64,000 bases of DNA from Ramlibacter sp. WS9 (lineage in GTDB: Bacteria > Pseudomonadota > Gammaproteobacteria > Burkholderiales > Burkholderiaceae_C), in NCBI RefSeq assembly GCF_003797765.1, contig NZ_RKMB01000011.1, forward strand, positions 124,001 to 188,000, read 5' to 3'. The translations under genes were made by a program, and so were the position numbers. The notes under the pieces were generated by a model. That model was not told where the DNA came from and did not search any database. It saw nothing but the letters and a program-made list of their open reading frames with translations. Below, piece by piece: positions 44,038-52,456 of this stretch (positions within the stretch are counted from its first letter, which is position 1; every line of letters begins with the position of its first letter).

Positions 44038-45321
44038 TCAGTGCGCGTTGGCCCATTGAAGCAGCATGTCGATCGCCAGCGCGATCTGCCCGGCAGAGCC
44101 GCGGTATTCGGCGGAACCCTGGCCCTTGCCATCGCGGCTGTACCACTCGTAGAAACCGTCGTCGCGCAGCACACGGTCGAGCATCGGGCCGATTTCCTGG
44201 TGGGCCATCTGCGGCTGGCCGCGCGCCACCATCTGCTGGATGATGCGCCCGCCGAACCACGGCCAGTCGCCGCCGTTCTGGTAGTGGTATTCGGGGCCCA
44301 TCCAGAAGGTGTTGGCGAAAAAGTTCGCCGGATACGACGGGTAGAGCGTGACGCCGACGGTGCCGGAACCGGAATCGACTTTGTTCTTGATCATGCGAGC
44401 GAAAGTCAGCTCGACTTCGGCCGGCTCGAGCAGCCCCGCCTGGATGGCGACCGCGGTGCCGCCCTGGAAATAGATGCGCGCCTCGTCGAAGCTCGCCGGA
44501 AAGGGCGAGCCCTTCTCGAGGTAGAGATGGGGGATGAACTGGGTGCCGGTCCACAGGTGCGCGCGCACAGCCGTGCGCAGATCGGCCTGGCGGGCAGTCC
44601 AGGGGGTCGCGTCGCGCCCCGCCGCGCGCTCCAGGGTCTGCAGGTGAACGAGGGCCAGCGCCAGCATGGCGTTGTCGTAGATGGAGATGCTGGGGTGGCT
44701 GTTCTCCGTCAGGTTGGTGCCGGGGCTGTCCTCGGGCTGGACGTCACCCCAGTCGGCACGCGTGCCGCCCCAGACCAGGCGGTATGGCGCGGCGAATCGC
44801 TGCGTGTAGAGATACATCAGCGCTTTCTCCATGCGCTCGATCACCGGGACGCCGCGCACCTGCTGCGAGAGAAGCGCCGTGTCGCCCGTCGCCGCCACAT
44901 ATTTGCCGACGGCCTGCACCAGCGAGCTTTCCTGGTCGCTTTCGACGGTGGCTCGCAGCAGGTTGCCGTTCGGCTCGATGGCATCGGGGATGAGACCGTC
45001 GTCCGCCTGGAACTCGAAGAACTGCAACAGCTGCGAGCGCACCACCGGCGCGCCGTGCGACTCGATGGCCAGGTCGATGAACGTGTTGAGGTCGCGGATG
45101 TACACAGCCGCATACACCGTGCCGGCGCTCAGGTTCTTGGCGACCACCTGCCTGGCCTTGGCACGCACCAGCGGCAACCGTGTGTCGTTGCGGATGGTGC
45201 TGGCCAGCGCTGCCTCCGCGGAGGGTGCGGAACCGCTTCCACCCCCGCCACCTCCGCCGCAGGCGTTGAGGACCAGGGAGAGAGCAACGGCCAGCAACCC
45301 GGCGATCGAAAGTTTGTTCAA
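44038..45321 (-). CDS. Lipoprotein six-hairpin glycosidase-like protein
   Basis: Predicted 427 residues. The N-terminal lipoprotein signal ends in VLNAC followed by a run of Gly, a common spacer in lipoproteins. The body looks like an (alpha/alpha)6 glycosidase: AAVYIRDLNTFIDLA, WGGTRADWGDVQPEDS, YPANFFANTFWMGPEYHYQNGGDWPWFGG (abbreviated) and YEWYSRDGKGQGSAEYRGSAGQ. Acidic residues in RADWGD and EYRG could be catalytic. The start is a TTG at 45321 with AGGAAA 7 nt upstream; longer frames overlap the divergent EamA promoter. Likely periplasmic or outer-membrane bound; glycan substrate unknown. Confidence 0.75.
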   Translation of the reverse strand: MNKLSIAGLLAVALSLVLNACGGGGGGGSGSAPSAEAALASTIRNDTRLPLVRAKARQVVAKNLSAGTVYAAVYIRDLNTFIDLAIESHGAPVVRSQLLQFFEFQADDGLIPDAIEPNGNLLRATVESDQESSLVQAVGKYVAATGDTALLSQQVRGVPVIERMEKALMYLYTQRFAAPYRLVWGGTRADWGDVQPEDSPGTNLTENSHPSISIYDNAMLALALVHLQTLERAAGRDATPWTARQADLRTAVRAHLWTGTQFIPHLYLEKGSPFPASFDEARIYFQGGTAVAIQAGLLEPAEVELTFARMIKNKVDSGSGTVGVTLYPSYPANFFANTFWMGPEYHYQNGGDWPWFGGRIIQQMVARGQPQMAHQEIGPMLDRVLRDDGFYEWYSRDGKGQGSAEYRGSAGQIALAIDMLLQWANAH

Positions 45322-45449
45322 GACGATTTCCTGTGGGTGATTCCTTGTTGCCGATGATAGACGGGGGCATGTCGCCATCTCCGGGCGCGCGGCCCGCCGC
45401 CGCGGAACAGAAACGCGCTGCGCCGGCAGATGCCCGATGATGAGGACCG

Positions 45450-46379
45450 ATGAGCAATGCCGCCCCCATCCTGCCGTGGCTGTGGATCCCGATCGTGTTG
45501 GCGGCAGCCCTGGCCCAGACCGCCCGCAATGCGGCACAGCGCTCGCTGGTGGCCCAGGCGGGCACGCTGGGTGCGACGTTGGCGCGCTTTCTCTACGGGT
45601 TGCCGTTCGCCGCGCTTTGGGTGGTGGCACTGCATGGGCTGCCGGCGACCGCGGCGACCGTCCCCTCTTTCCACGCCGGCTACTTCGCCTGGCTGATGCT
45701 CGGCGCAGCCGGGCAGCTTGCGGCCACAGCCTGCCTGCTGGCTGCCATGAAGCAACGCAATTTCGTGATCGGTGTCGCCTACTCCAAGACCGACGCGCTG
45801 CAGGTGGCCTTGTTCGCCACGCTGTTCCTGCGGGAGCTGCCGGGCTGGATCACGGTGCTCGCGATGTTGCTCGCCACGGCGGGCGTGGTGCTGCTGTCGG
45901 TACCGCCGAAGGCTGCAGCGGACGGCGTTCGGGCCTGGACCGGGCGGGCCGGATGGTATGGCCTGGCTTCTGGAGCTGGCTTCGCGCTTTCGGCAGTGGG
46001 TTATCGCGGCGCGGCGCTGCAACTGTCCGACACGTCGGTCTGGCTCAACGGAGCCTGGGGCGTGCTGTGGGCGCAGGCCGCGCAATCGGTGGTGCTGGGC
46101 GCGTGGCTCGCGTGGCGCGCTCCGCAATCGCTGCGCGCGCTGGCGACAGCCTGGCGCGTGTCGATCCTGGCCGGCGGCATGGGTGCGCTCGCCTCGATCG
46201 GCTGGTTCACCGCTTTCGCGCTCACCACGGCCGCCAACGTGCGCACGCTGGGAATGGTCGAAGTGGTGTTCAGCTACCTGGTGTCGCACCGGCTGCTGCG
46301 CGAGAAGCTCTCTCGCGCGGACAAGGTGGGGTTGGCGCTGGTGGGCACGGGCCTGCTCGCCTTGTGCCTGAAGCTCTGA
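45450..46379 (+). CDS. EamA/DMT-superfamily transporter
   Basis: Predicted 309 residues with about ten membrane spans in two repeats. LLAAMKQRNFVIGVAYSKTDALQVALFA marks the conserved end of the first EamA repeat (abbreviated) and VVFSYLVSHRLLREKLS the end of the second. Such exporters move amino acids, nucleosides or other metabolites. An alternative frame over the same DNA (45437-46402) is an antisense-like shadow. It is divergent from the glycosidase lipoprotein gene. Confidence 0.9.
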   Translation: MSNAAPILPWLWIPIVLAAALAQTARNAAQRSLVAQAGTLGATLARFLYGLPFAALWVVALHGLPATAATVPSFHAGYFAWLMLGAAGQLAATACLLAAMKQRNFVIGVAYSKTDALQVALFATLFLRELPGWITVLAMLLATAGVVLLSVPPKAAADGVRAWTGRAGWYGLASGAGFALSAVGYRGAALQLSDTSVWLNGAWGVLWAQAAQSVVLGAWLAWRAPQSLRALATAWRVSILAGGMGALASIGWFTAFALTTAANVRTLGMVEVVFSYLVSHRLLREKLSRADKVGLALVGTGLLALCLKL

Positions 46380-46390
46380 TCACGCGAACG

Positions 46391-46987
46391 CTACGTCCAT
46401 AGCATCACGACGGACGCGGCCAACAGCAGCCCCATGCCGCCGTTCACCCACCTGGCGCGCCGCGCGTCCTTCATCCAGCGCTGCAGCATCGCGCCGCCCA
46501 CCAGCCACACCGCGCAGCTCGGCGCGGCGGCCAGCGCGAAGAGGACGGCGAGCAGCGCGGCATGCGTGGCAGCGGGCTGGCCCGGCGCCGCGCTGAAGGT
46601 GGCGGCAGCGCTCGCGCCGACGATCCACGACTTGGGATTGACCCACTGCAGCGCAAACGCCGCGCCGAATCCCGCGGGCGGCGGCTCGCCTCCGGCCCGC
46701 ATGGGCGGCGCTTTCGCGATCTGCCAGGCCAGCCAGAGCAGGAACAGCGAACCGCCTGCGCGCAGCGCCATCAGCAGTCCCGGCCAGGCCTGCAGCACAC
46801 CGGCCAGGCCGAACGCGGCGACACCGATCAGCAGGGCCATCCCCACCACGACGCCCGCCAGGCAACGCAGGCCACCTTGCCAGCCGCCCCTCGCGCCCGC
46901 GGCCATCACCAGCAGGTTGCTCGGCCCCGGCGTCACCGCGGCGGCCACGGCGAACAGGAAGAACGCCGCCATCTGCTGCGCTTGCAT
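46391..46987 (-). CDS. LysE/RhtB-family exporter
   Basis: Predicted 198 residues, about six spans. The N-terminal AVTPGPSNLLVMAAGARGG contains the family PGP motif, and LQWVNPKSWIVGASA is the second conserved block. It follows the cupin gene on the same strand with an 8-bp gap, so the two are probably co-transcribed. Distinct in sequence from the LysE protein at 31518. Confidence 0.9.
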   Translation of the reverse strand: MQAQQMAAFFLFAVAAAVTPGPSNLLVMAAGARGGWQGGLRCLAGVVVGMALLIGVAAFGLAGVLQAWPGLLMALRAGGSLFLLWLAWQIAKAPPMRAGGEPPPAGFGAAFALQWVNPKSWIVGASAAATFSAAPGQPAATHAALLAVLFALAAAPSCAVWLVGGAMLQRWMKDARRARWVNGGMGLLLAASVVMLWT

Positions 46988-46995
46988 CGCGCCGC

Positions 46996-47352
46996 TCAGA
47001 TCACGCGGCGCGGCGCCGCGGTAGCGGCATCGCCGCTGTTGGGCGTACCGGTCGGCTCGATCAGCAGGATGTGCGCCTCTTTCGCGGCGCGCGGCCGGTG
47101 CTGCACCCCGCGCGGCACGACGAACATCTGCCCAGGTGCGAGACGCACCGTGCGGCCGCCCTCCAGGTCGATCTCGATCTCGCCTTCGAGCACCAGGAAG
47201 AAATCATCCGTGTCCGGATGCGCGTGCCAGTGGTACTCGCCCTGGATCTTGGCCACCATCACGTCGTGGCCGTTGTAGTCGCACACCGTGCGCGGCTGCC
47301 AGTGGCCCTCGAACGTGGCCAGCTTTGCTTTGAGGTCGATCGCCTGTTCCAT
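46996..47352 (-). CDS. Cupin-domain protein
   Basis: Predicted 118 residues forming one cupin barrel: GEYHWHAHPDTDDFFLVLEGEIEI gives the first metal motif (His-x-His and Glu; abbreviated), and PGQMFVVPRGVQHRPRA the second with the final His. All four usual ligands are visible, so it may be a metal-binding isomerase/oxygenase or a sensor. It is the first gene of a probable two-gene unit with the LysE exporter. Confidence 0.9.
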   Translation of the reverse strand: MEQAIDLKAKLATFEGHWQPRTVCDYNGHDVMVAKIQGEYHWHAHPDTDDFFLVLEGEIEIDLEGGRTVRLAPGQMFVVPRGVQHRPRAAKEAHILLIEPTGTPNSGDAATAAPRRVI

Positions 47353-47432
47353 CTCTGCCTTTCATGTTGAACGCCCTGTTCAACGATGACGCAGTGTGGA
47401 CGTGCGGGCGGCTGGCGTCTTGTACGTTTGTT

Positions 47433-48221
47433 TCATGCGGGCCAGACCGCGGCCACGTCTTCGATGCCGTACGCGCGTGCCGCCAGCACCCGCGCCATGA
47501 TCCGGGCCGGGTCGGCCAGGTACAGGCCCGCCTGGCCACTCCCGGCCTTCAGCGCCAATGGGATTTCGGTGCAACCCATGATGATCGCGTCGGTGCCGTG
47601 CCGCTCGGCAAGCGCGCGGGTCACGGCTTCGAAACGCTCGCGTGCGAAGGGCAAGTTGCCCGCCTTCACACCCTGGTAGATCCCTTCCATCAACAGCTGC
47701 CGCTCGGCCGGAGTGGGCGTGTGGCAAGCCAGGCCTGCATGTTCCAGCGCCTCTTGGTAGACACCCGCGTGGTACGTGCCTTCCGTGGCCAGCAAGCCCA
47801 CGTCGCGCACGCCCCGGCGCGCCAGTTCGATGGCCACCTCCTGTACGCCGTGGATGACTTCCAGGTCGGGCATGCAGCGCTGCAGCGACGCGTGCCACGC
47901 GTGGGCCGTGTTGCACGCGATCGCGAGCGTGCGTGCGCCCAGTGCGCCAAGGCGTGCAGCCACCTGCTTCATCGACTCCAACGGCGCATCCGTGCCGCGA
48001 GACTCCAGCAGCAACGATGCCGAGCGGTCGGGGATGGGCACCTGCGCGAGCCAGTGCTCCGGATAGGCCTGGTCAGTGACCGCAACGCCCATGGCGCGCA
48101 TGACGTCGGTGCAGGAATCCACGAACAGCCGCGCGAAGTCGGCGCCGGCCGCCGGGCCCATGCCGCCCAGGATGCCCACGGCACTCGGCAAGGGCCGGCG
48201 AAACTTCAGCGCGGGTTGCAT
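47433..48221 (-). CDS. Aspartate/glutamate racemase family protein
   Basis: Predicted 262 residues. GILGGMGPAAGADFARL starts the fold. The two catalytic Cys lie in IACNTAHAW and IMGCTEIPLAL, so both acid-base residues needed for amino acid racemisation are present. It follows the amino-acid binding-protein gene by 9 bp on the same strand. The pair may import and racemise aspartate/glutamate or a related acid such as hydantoin products. Confidence 0.92.
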   Translation of the reverse strand: MQPALKFRRPLPSAVGILGGMGPAAGADFARLFVDSCTDVMRAMGVAVTDQAYPEHWLAQVPIPDRSASLLLESRGTDAPLESMKQVAARLGALGARTLAIACNTAHAWHASLQRCMPDLEVIHGVQEVAIELARRGVRDVGLLATEGTYHAGVYQEALEHAGLACHTPTPAERQLLMEGIYQGVKAGNLPFARERFEAVTRALAERHGTDAIIMGCTEIPLALKAGSGQAGLYLADPARIMARVLAARAYGIEDVAAVWPA

Positions 48222-48230
48222 CGCTTTGCC

Positions 48231-49112
48231 TCAGACGGCGGGCTTGTCGCTGCGGGCCTTGAGGTTGTCGCGCAGCTGCGGGGCCATCGGCAGCTTGAGG
48301 TTGGTGTTGTTCGGCGGGATGGGCGACATGAACCACTTGGTGTACGCGCGCTCGAACTCGCCCGACTTGATCATGTCGGCGATCACGCCGTCGACCAGCT
48401 GCTTGAACTTCGGGTCGTCCTTGCGCAGCATGCATGCGTAGGGCTCCACCTGCAGCGAGTCGCCCACCACGTCCCACTCCGCCGGATTCTTGGCGGTGGT
48501 GATCAGGCCATACAGCAGGATGTCGTCCATGCCGAACGCCACCGCGCGGCCGGAGTCCACCAGCAGCATGCCGTCGCTGTGGTCCTTGGCCAGCATCAGC
48601 TGCATGTTCAGGCTCTTGTCGGAGTTGTACTTGCGCAGCACCTGCGCGTTCGTGGTGCCCGACGTCGTGGCGACGACCTTGCCTGCCAGGTCCTGGTAGT
48701 TGCGCACGCTCGCTGTTTTCTTGACCAGGAGGCGCGTGCCCGTGTAGAAGTGGTTGGTGGCGAATGCCACGTCCTTGCCGCGGGTGGAGTTGTTGGTGGT
48801 GGAGCCGCACTCCAGGTCGATGGTGCCGTTGGTGAGCAGCGGGATGCGGTTTTGCGACGTGACGGCCATGTACTCCACCTCCAGCACCTTGCCGCTGCGG
48901 CGCTTGAGCTCGCGCACCACCGCGTCGGCGATGTCCATCGAGAAGCCGACCGGCTTGCCCGTGCCGGAGATGTAGCTGAAGGGCACCGACGATTCGCGGT
49001 AAGCCAGCGTGATGCGACCGGTTTCGCCCACCTTCTTCAACGTGTCCGCCGCGGCAGCGGTTGCGGCAGTGGCGATCAGCAGGCAAACGCCGGCCAAGGT
49101 GGTCAACTTCAT
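48231..49112 (-). CDS. Polar amino acid ABC transporter binding protein, GltI-like
   Basis: Predicted 293 residues. Signal peptide (ATAATAAAADTL), then RITLAYRESSVPFSYISGTGKPVGFSMDIA (abbreviated), the typical SBP_bac_3 opening, and IDLECGSTTNNSTR, which matches glutamate/aspartate receptors. Permease and ATPase genes are absent, so it is an orphan receptor here. It is co-transcribed with the racemase and lies downstream of a co-directional LysR gene. Confidence 0.92.
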   Translation of the reverse strand: MKLTTLAGVCLLIATAATAAAADTLKKVGETGRITLAYRESSVPFSYISGTGKPVGFSMDIADAVVRELKRRSGKVLEVEYMAVTSQNRIPLLTNGTIDLECGSTTNNSTRGKDVAFATNHFYTGTRLLVKKTASVRNYQDLAGKVVATTSGTTNAQVLRKYNSDKSLNMQLMLAKDHSDGMLLVDSGRAVAFGMDDILLYGLITTAKNPAEWDVVGDSLQVEPYACMLRKDDPKFKQLVDGVIADMIKSGEFERAYTKWFMSPIPPNNTNLKLPMAPQLRDNLKARSDKPAV

Positions 49113-49206
49113 TTGGAACTCCTCAAGATCAACGATGGAGCCCGCAGTCTAGGCACAGGGCGGCGGCTTGCCCACTGCCAAAGCGGCTATGCGCCATAAC
49201 GCAGTG

Positions 49207-50103
49207 TTATGGCCCGGCCAGCACTTGCTGCACCGCTTTGGTGAACCTGCGGGCCGGGAGCGACGTGGCGGCCGCGGCGGGCCGGGCGGCGAGGATGGCG
49301 ACCGGCACGGCCGGCTCCAGCGCCACCACCTCCACTTCCGCCAGATCCGCCGACAGCGCCGTGCAGCTGTCCACCAGGGCTGCGCCGAGACCGTGCCGCA
49401 CAAGTGCCAGCGCGGCGTGGTACGTCTGCACCGTGAACGGCGTCGAGAAAGCGATGCCGGCTTCGCGGCAGGCCTGGCTGATCGTGGCGCCCAGGGTTTG
49501 CGTGCTCTCCACGCCGATCACCCGCGTGCCCGCCAGCTCCTGCAGCGAGATGGCGCCCTTCTTGACGGCGCGGGCGGGGAGCAGCCCCTTGGGAGCCACG
49601 CACACGATGTGGGCCTGGCCGACTTCTTCGAGCAGCAGGGCCGGGTGCGATGCCGGCCCGTACAGAAAGCCCACGTCGGCCTCATGCAGCAGCAGGGCCG
49701 ACAGCATTTCGGGCGAATGGAAGGTCTTGATGACGACACCCACGTCAGGGTGCTTTGCGTTGAATAGCTTCAAGGCCCGCGGGATGACTTCGTGGCCCAG
49801 CGTCAGGATGGAAGCGATGCGCAGCTCCGCCACGGCCTTGCCGCCGCGCAAGGTGGCCGACACGCGCTGCACCTCGTCGAGGTCCTTGAACACGCGCTCC
49901 ACATGCGGAAAGAGGGTTTCCGCCTCGGGCGTCGGCACCAGGCGGTTGCGCACGCGCTGGAACAGCTGGAAGCCGAGCTGCACCTCGGCATGCTGCAGCA
50001 TGCGGCTCACCGCGGGCTGGCTGACGTTGATCAACTTGGCGGCGCCGCTGACACTGCCGGTCATCATCAGGGCGTTGAACATCTCGATGTGTCGCAGGCG
50101 CAT
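49207..50103 (-). CDS. LysR-family transcriptional regulator
   Basis: Predicted 298 residues. The winged helix reads RLRHIEMFNALMMTGSVSGAA, abbreviated, then INVSQPAVSRMLQHAE and LFQRVRNRLVPTPEA, close to the GltR/NodD-like group. The effector domain is complete. ATG 50103 is chosen; the frame extends upstream through the divergent AraC gene. It is 94 bp upstream of the binding protein-racemase pair on the same strand and probably regulates it. Confidence 0.92.
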   Translation of the reverse strand: MRLRHIEMFNALMMTGSVSGAAKLINVSQPAVSRMLQHAEVQLGFQLFQRVRNRLVPTPEAETLFPHVERVFKDLDEVQRVSATLRGGKAVAELRIASILTLGHEVIPRALKLFNAKHPDVGVVIKTFHSPEMLSALLLHEADVGFLYGPASHPALLLEEVGQAHIVCVAPKGLLPARAVKKGAISLQELAGTRVIGVESTQTLGATISQACREAGIAFSTPFTVQTYHAALALVRHGLGAALVDSCTALSADLAEVEVVALEPAVPVAILAARPAAAATSLPARRFTKAVQQVLAGP

Positions 50104-50118
50104 GGCGGCTCCTCTTGG

Positions 50119-50991
50119 ATGTACGATTGTTTCATGCAGCACGGTTCCCACCCGAACGACTGGGCGCGCTTCCAGCCGGGCGCGGTGGAAGGCGTGACGC
50201 TGATGAAGGCGCATTTCCAGCAACACGCGTTCGAGCGCCACAGCCACGAGACTTATTCCATCGGGCTCACCCACGCCGGCGTGCAGACCTTCAACTGCTG
50301 CGGCACCTTGCATGCCAGCCTGCCCGGCGACCTCATCCTCTTCAACCCCGACCAAGCCCACGACGGCAAGCGTGGCGCGCCGGAAGGCTTCGGCTATTCG
50401 ATGCTCTATGTGCCCGAGGACGTGGTGGCCGGCTGCGCGGACCCGGAAGCGGGCATCGTCATGCCCCGCCACTTCCGCCAGCCGGTGGTGCGCGGCGGCG
50501 CCCTCGCTCGCCAGTTCGCGCAGGCGGTCGCGGCCATCAACCAACCGGGCGAGACCTTGCGCGCGGAAGAACTGACGCGCCACGTGCTCGCGGCGATCCT
50601 GGTGCGGCACGGCGAAACAGGCACGCGGCATCTCGATCCGCGCGCGGCCGGCGGTCTCCGCATGAACAAGGTGCGTGACCATTTGCAGGCGCACTATGCC
50701 CAGGATGTCGATGTGCTGACGTTGGCCGGCATCGCCGGCTTGTCGCGCGCGCATCTCACGCGCGCCTTCGCGCAGCACTTCGGCGTGCCGCCCCACATCT
50801 ACCTCAATGCCGTGCGCGTGCGCAAGGCGCAGGAGGCGATGCTGGCCGGGACATCACTCGCGGACGTGGCAGTGGACTGCGGCTTTGCCGACCAGAGCCA
50901 CTTCAGCCGCCGCTTCAAGGGCGCGCTGGGCGTGACGCCGGCGCAATGGCTGAGGCAGATGCGGGTCGCCGGCACGACACTTCGTAATTGA
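50119..50991 (+). CDS. AraC-family transcriptional regulator
   Basis: Predicted 290 residues (285 if ATG 50134 is used). An N-terminal cupin-like AraC_binding domain shows ERHSHETYSIGLTHAGVQTF and LFNPDQAHDG. The C-terminal pair of HTH motifs reads LTLAGIAGLSRAHLTRAFAQHFGVPPH, abbreviated, and ADVAVDCGFADQSHFSRRFKGALGVTP. It is divergent from the LysR gene. Its stop codon overlaps the shared 30-bp element at 50988-51017. Ligand unknown, possibly an amino acid given the neighbouring pair. Confidence 0.92.
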   Translation: MYDCFMQHGSHPNDWARFQPGAVEGVTLMKAHFQQHAFERHSHETYSIGLTHAGVQTFNCCGTLHASLPGDLILFNPDQAHDGKRGAPEGFGYSMLYVPEDVVAGCADPEAGIVMPRHFRQPVVRGGALARQFAQAVAAINQPGETLRAEELTRHVLAAILVRHGETGTRHLDPRAAGGLRMNKVRDHLQAHYAQDVDVLTLAGIAGLSRAHLTRAFAQHFGVPPHIYLNAVRVRKAQEAMLAGTSLADVAVDCGFADQSHFSRRFKGALGVTPAQWLRQMRVAGTTLRN

Positions 50992-51017
50992 CTTTTGAAT
51001 AGTTGACGCCTAAAGTA
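50988..51017 (+). promoter_or_regulatory. Copy 1 of a 30-bp element, upstream of the second AraC gene
   Basis: The element consists of TTGACTTTTGAATAG followed directly by TTGACGCCTAAAGTA, two 15-bp tandem half-sites starting TTGAC. It matches the element at 54367-54396 at 27 of 30 positions and lies 53 bp before the AraC start at 51070. Tandem direct repeats are the usual form of AraC/XylS operators, so autoregulation is likely. Inference from sequence only. Confidence 0.65.
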
Positions 51018-51069
51018 GTTCCACGGGTCGCGCTGCAGTCCAGCCCCATGGCCCGAAGGACGTCGCGCC

Positions 51070-52077
51070 ATGAATGCTGTCCCCGCGGTCTGCGCCTTGC
51101 TGCCGCCGCAATGCCTGCACCAGCACCGCCTGTTCGAGTCACGCGACCTGGACGATACGCGCGAGCGCATTGCGGGCGTCATGCAGCCGCACACGCTGCA
51201 GCCCAACGGCGCCTCCACCGACGCGCCCTCGCACATGGACTTCATCCGCATCGGCGGCGTGGGCCTGGGCGCCATCGGGTTCGGCGCGCCCATGCACGTC
51301 GACGTCGGCCTGCTCCATGACTACCACCTGCTGATGTTCTGCCTGCGGGGCCGGGCACGCACGCTGGCGGACGACCAGTTGCTGGTGGTCGACCCGCGCC
51401 ACGGCATGATCAGCGGGCCGGGCAAGCCGTTCCTGGCCGACCTCTCGGGCGACTGCGAGCAGTTCATCGTGCGCCTGGACCGCGCCGCGGTGTTCGCCCA
51501 CACCGGCCATTGGAACCTGCGGCTGCAGCCCGCGCTCGACCTGGGGAACGCCGCGCTGCAGCCCTGGCTGGCGCAGTTGCAGATGCTTGTCAATTCGCCG
51601 GCCCTGCTACGGCTGGCGCAGGACAACGCGCTCATCGCCGCCGACATGGAGCGGCTGCTGATCAGCCTGCTGCTGGCGGGCCAGCCGTGGCTGCCGCTGG
51701 ACGATGCGGGTGTCCGCGAGCGGATGATCTCGCCCTCCTGCGTGCGCAAGGCCGAGGCCTACATGGAAGCCAACGTGGCCAAGCCGATCTGCCTGGCCGA
51801 CATCGCGCAGGCAGCGAGCGTGCCGGTTCGGACCTTGCTGGACGCGTTCCAGCGATTTCGCGAACACAGCCCCATGCAACGGCTGCGCGAGATGCGGCTG
51901 GAGCGGGCTCACGCGCAACTGCTGGCCGCCGACGAGAACACCAGCGTCGCCGGTGTGGCGCTGGATTGCGGCTTCGCGCACTTCGGGCGCTTCTCCGAGG
52001 CTTACCGCCGCCGCTTCGGCATCGCGCCTTCGGCCACGTTGAAGCGGCTCATTGGGCCAATTCAACGAACAGGATAA
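51070..52077 (+). CDS. AraC/XylS-family regulator, probable activator of the 2-aminobenzoate operon
   Basis: Predicted 335 residues. The N-terminal domain is of the AraC_binding_2 type seen in regulators of aromatic acid catabolism (HDYHLLMFCLRGRARTLA). The C-terminal double HTH shows CLADIAQAASVPVRTLLDAFQRF and VAGVALDCGFAHFGRFSEAYRRRFG, abbreviated. A shared 30-bp element lies before this gene and before the operon at 54426, which ties the regulator to both. The 3' end overlaps the convergent protease gene by about 29 bp. Confidence 0.9.
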   Translation: MNAVPAVCALLPPQCLHQHRLFESRDLDDTRERIAGVMQPHTLQPNGASTDAPSHMDFIRIGGVGLGAIGFGAPMHVDVGLLHDYHLLMFCLRGRARTLADDQLLVVDPRHGMISGPGKPFLADLSGDCEQFIVRLDRAAVFAHTGHWNLRLQPALDLGNAALQPWLAQLQMLVNSPALLRLAQDNALIAADMERLLISLLLAGQPWLPLDDAGVRERMISPSCVRKAEAYMEANVAKPICLADIAQAASVPVRTLLDAFQRFREHSPMQRLREMRLERAHAQLLAADENTSVAGVALDCGFAHFGRFSEAYRRRFGIAPSATLKRLIGPIQRTG

Positions 52078-52456
52078 GGCCCGAGTTGTAGTAGATGTGC
52101 AGCGCCATCGGCGGCAGCACGCTGCCATGGCGCTCGCGCAGATGGCCGAACACCAGCGACGGCACGACCATGGCCGCTGCCCACAAGACCGGCTGTGTCG
52201 CCAGGTGGGCGCCACTGAACGCGAGTGAGGTCAGCAGGTTCGGCAGGCTGATGCCGCCGTAGCGGTGCCAGCCTCCCAACCGATCCAGCAGCCAGCCCTG
52301 CAGCAGGCCGCGAAAACTCAGCTCCTCCAGCAAGGGATAGAGCAGCGCCGCCGACAGCAGCGCGGCCGCGCCGGTGAACCTGTCGGCCGCTACCCAGGGG
52401 GCCAGCGCCCACCAGACTGGTGGCGCGGCCAGGGTCGCGGCCAACAGCAAGTTCAC
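52049..52456 (-). CDS. Small CPBP-type glutamic intramembrane protease, MrtJ-like sorting protease
   Basis: Predicted 135 residues, nearly all membrane segments. The three CPBP active-site motifs are visible: Glu-Glu-x-x-x-Arg in LLEELSFRGLL, the His in AFSGAHLAT and His-x-x-x-Asn in LHIYYNSG. The small size and position right behind a protein with a JDVT-CTERM-like tail match the MrtJ group of C-terminal sorting proteases (named from family knowledge; not searched). It starts with GTG immediately after the esterase TGA (TGAGTG), so translation is coupled. Likely role: cleave or process the esterase tail in the inner membrane. Confidence 0.8.
   Translation of the reverse strand: MNLLLAATLAAPPVWWALAPWVAADRFTGAAALLSAALLYPLLEELSFRGLLQGWLLDRLGGWHRYGGISLPNLLTSLAFSGAHLATQPVLWAAAMVVPSLVFGHLRERHGSVLPPMALHIYYNSGLILFVELAQ

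Noticed and set aside
45437..46402. Alternative same-strand frame over the EamA transporter
   Set aside because: No membrane pattern; the other frame gives a regular ten-span DMT protein.
47364..49199. 611-codon plus-strand frame over the racemase and binding-protein genes
   Set aside because: Antisense shadow; the minus strand encodes recognisable racemase and SBP_bac_3 proteins with signal peptide and catalytic Cys.
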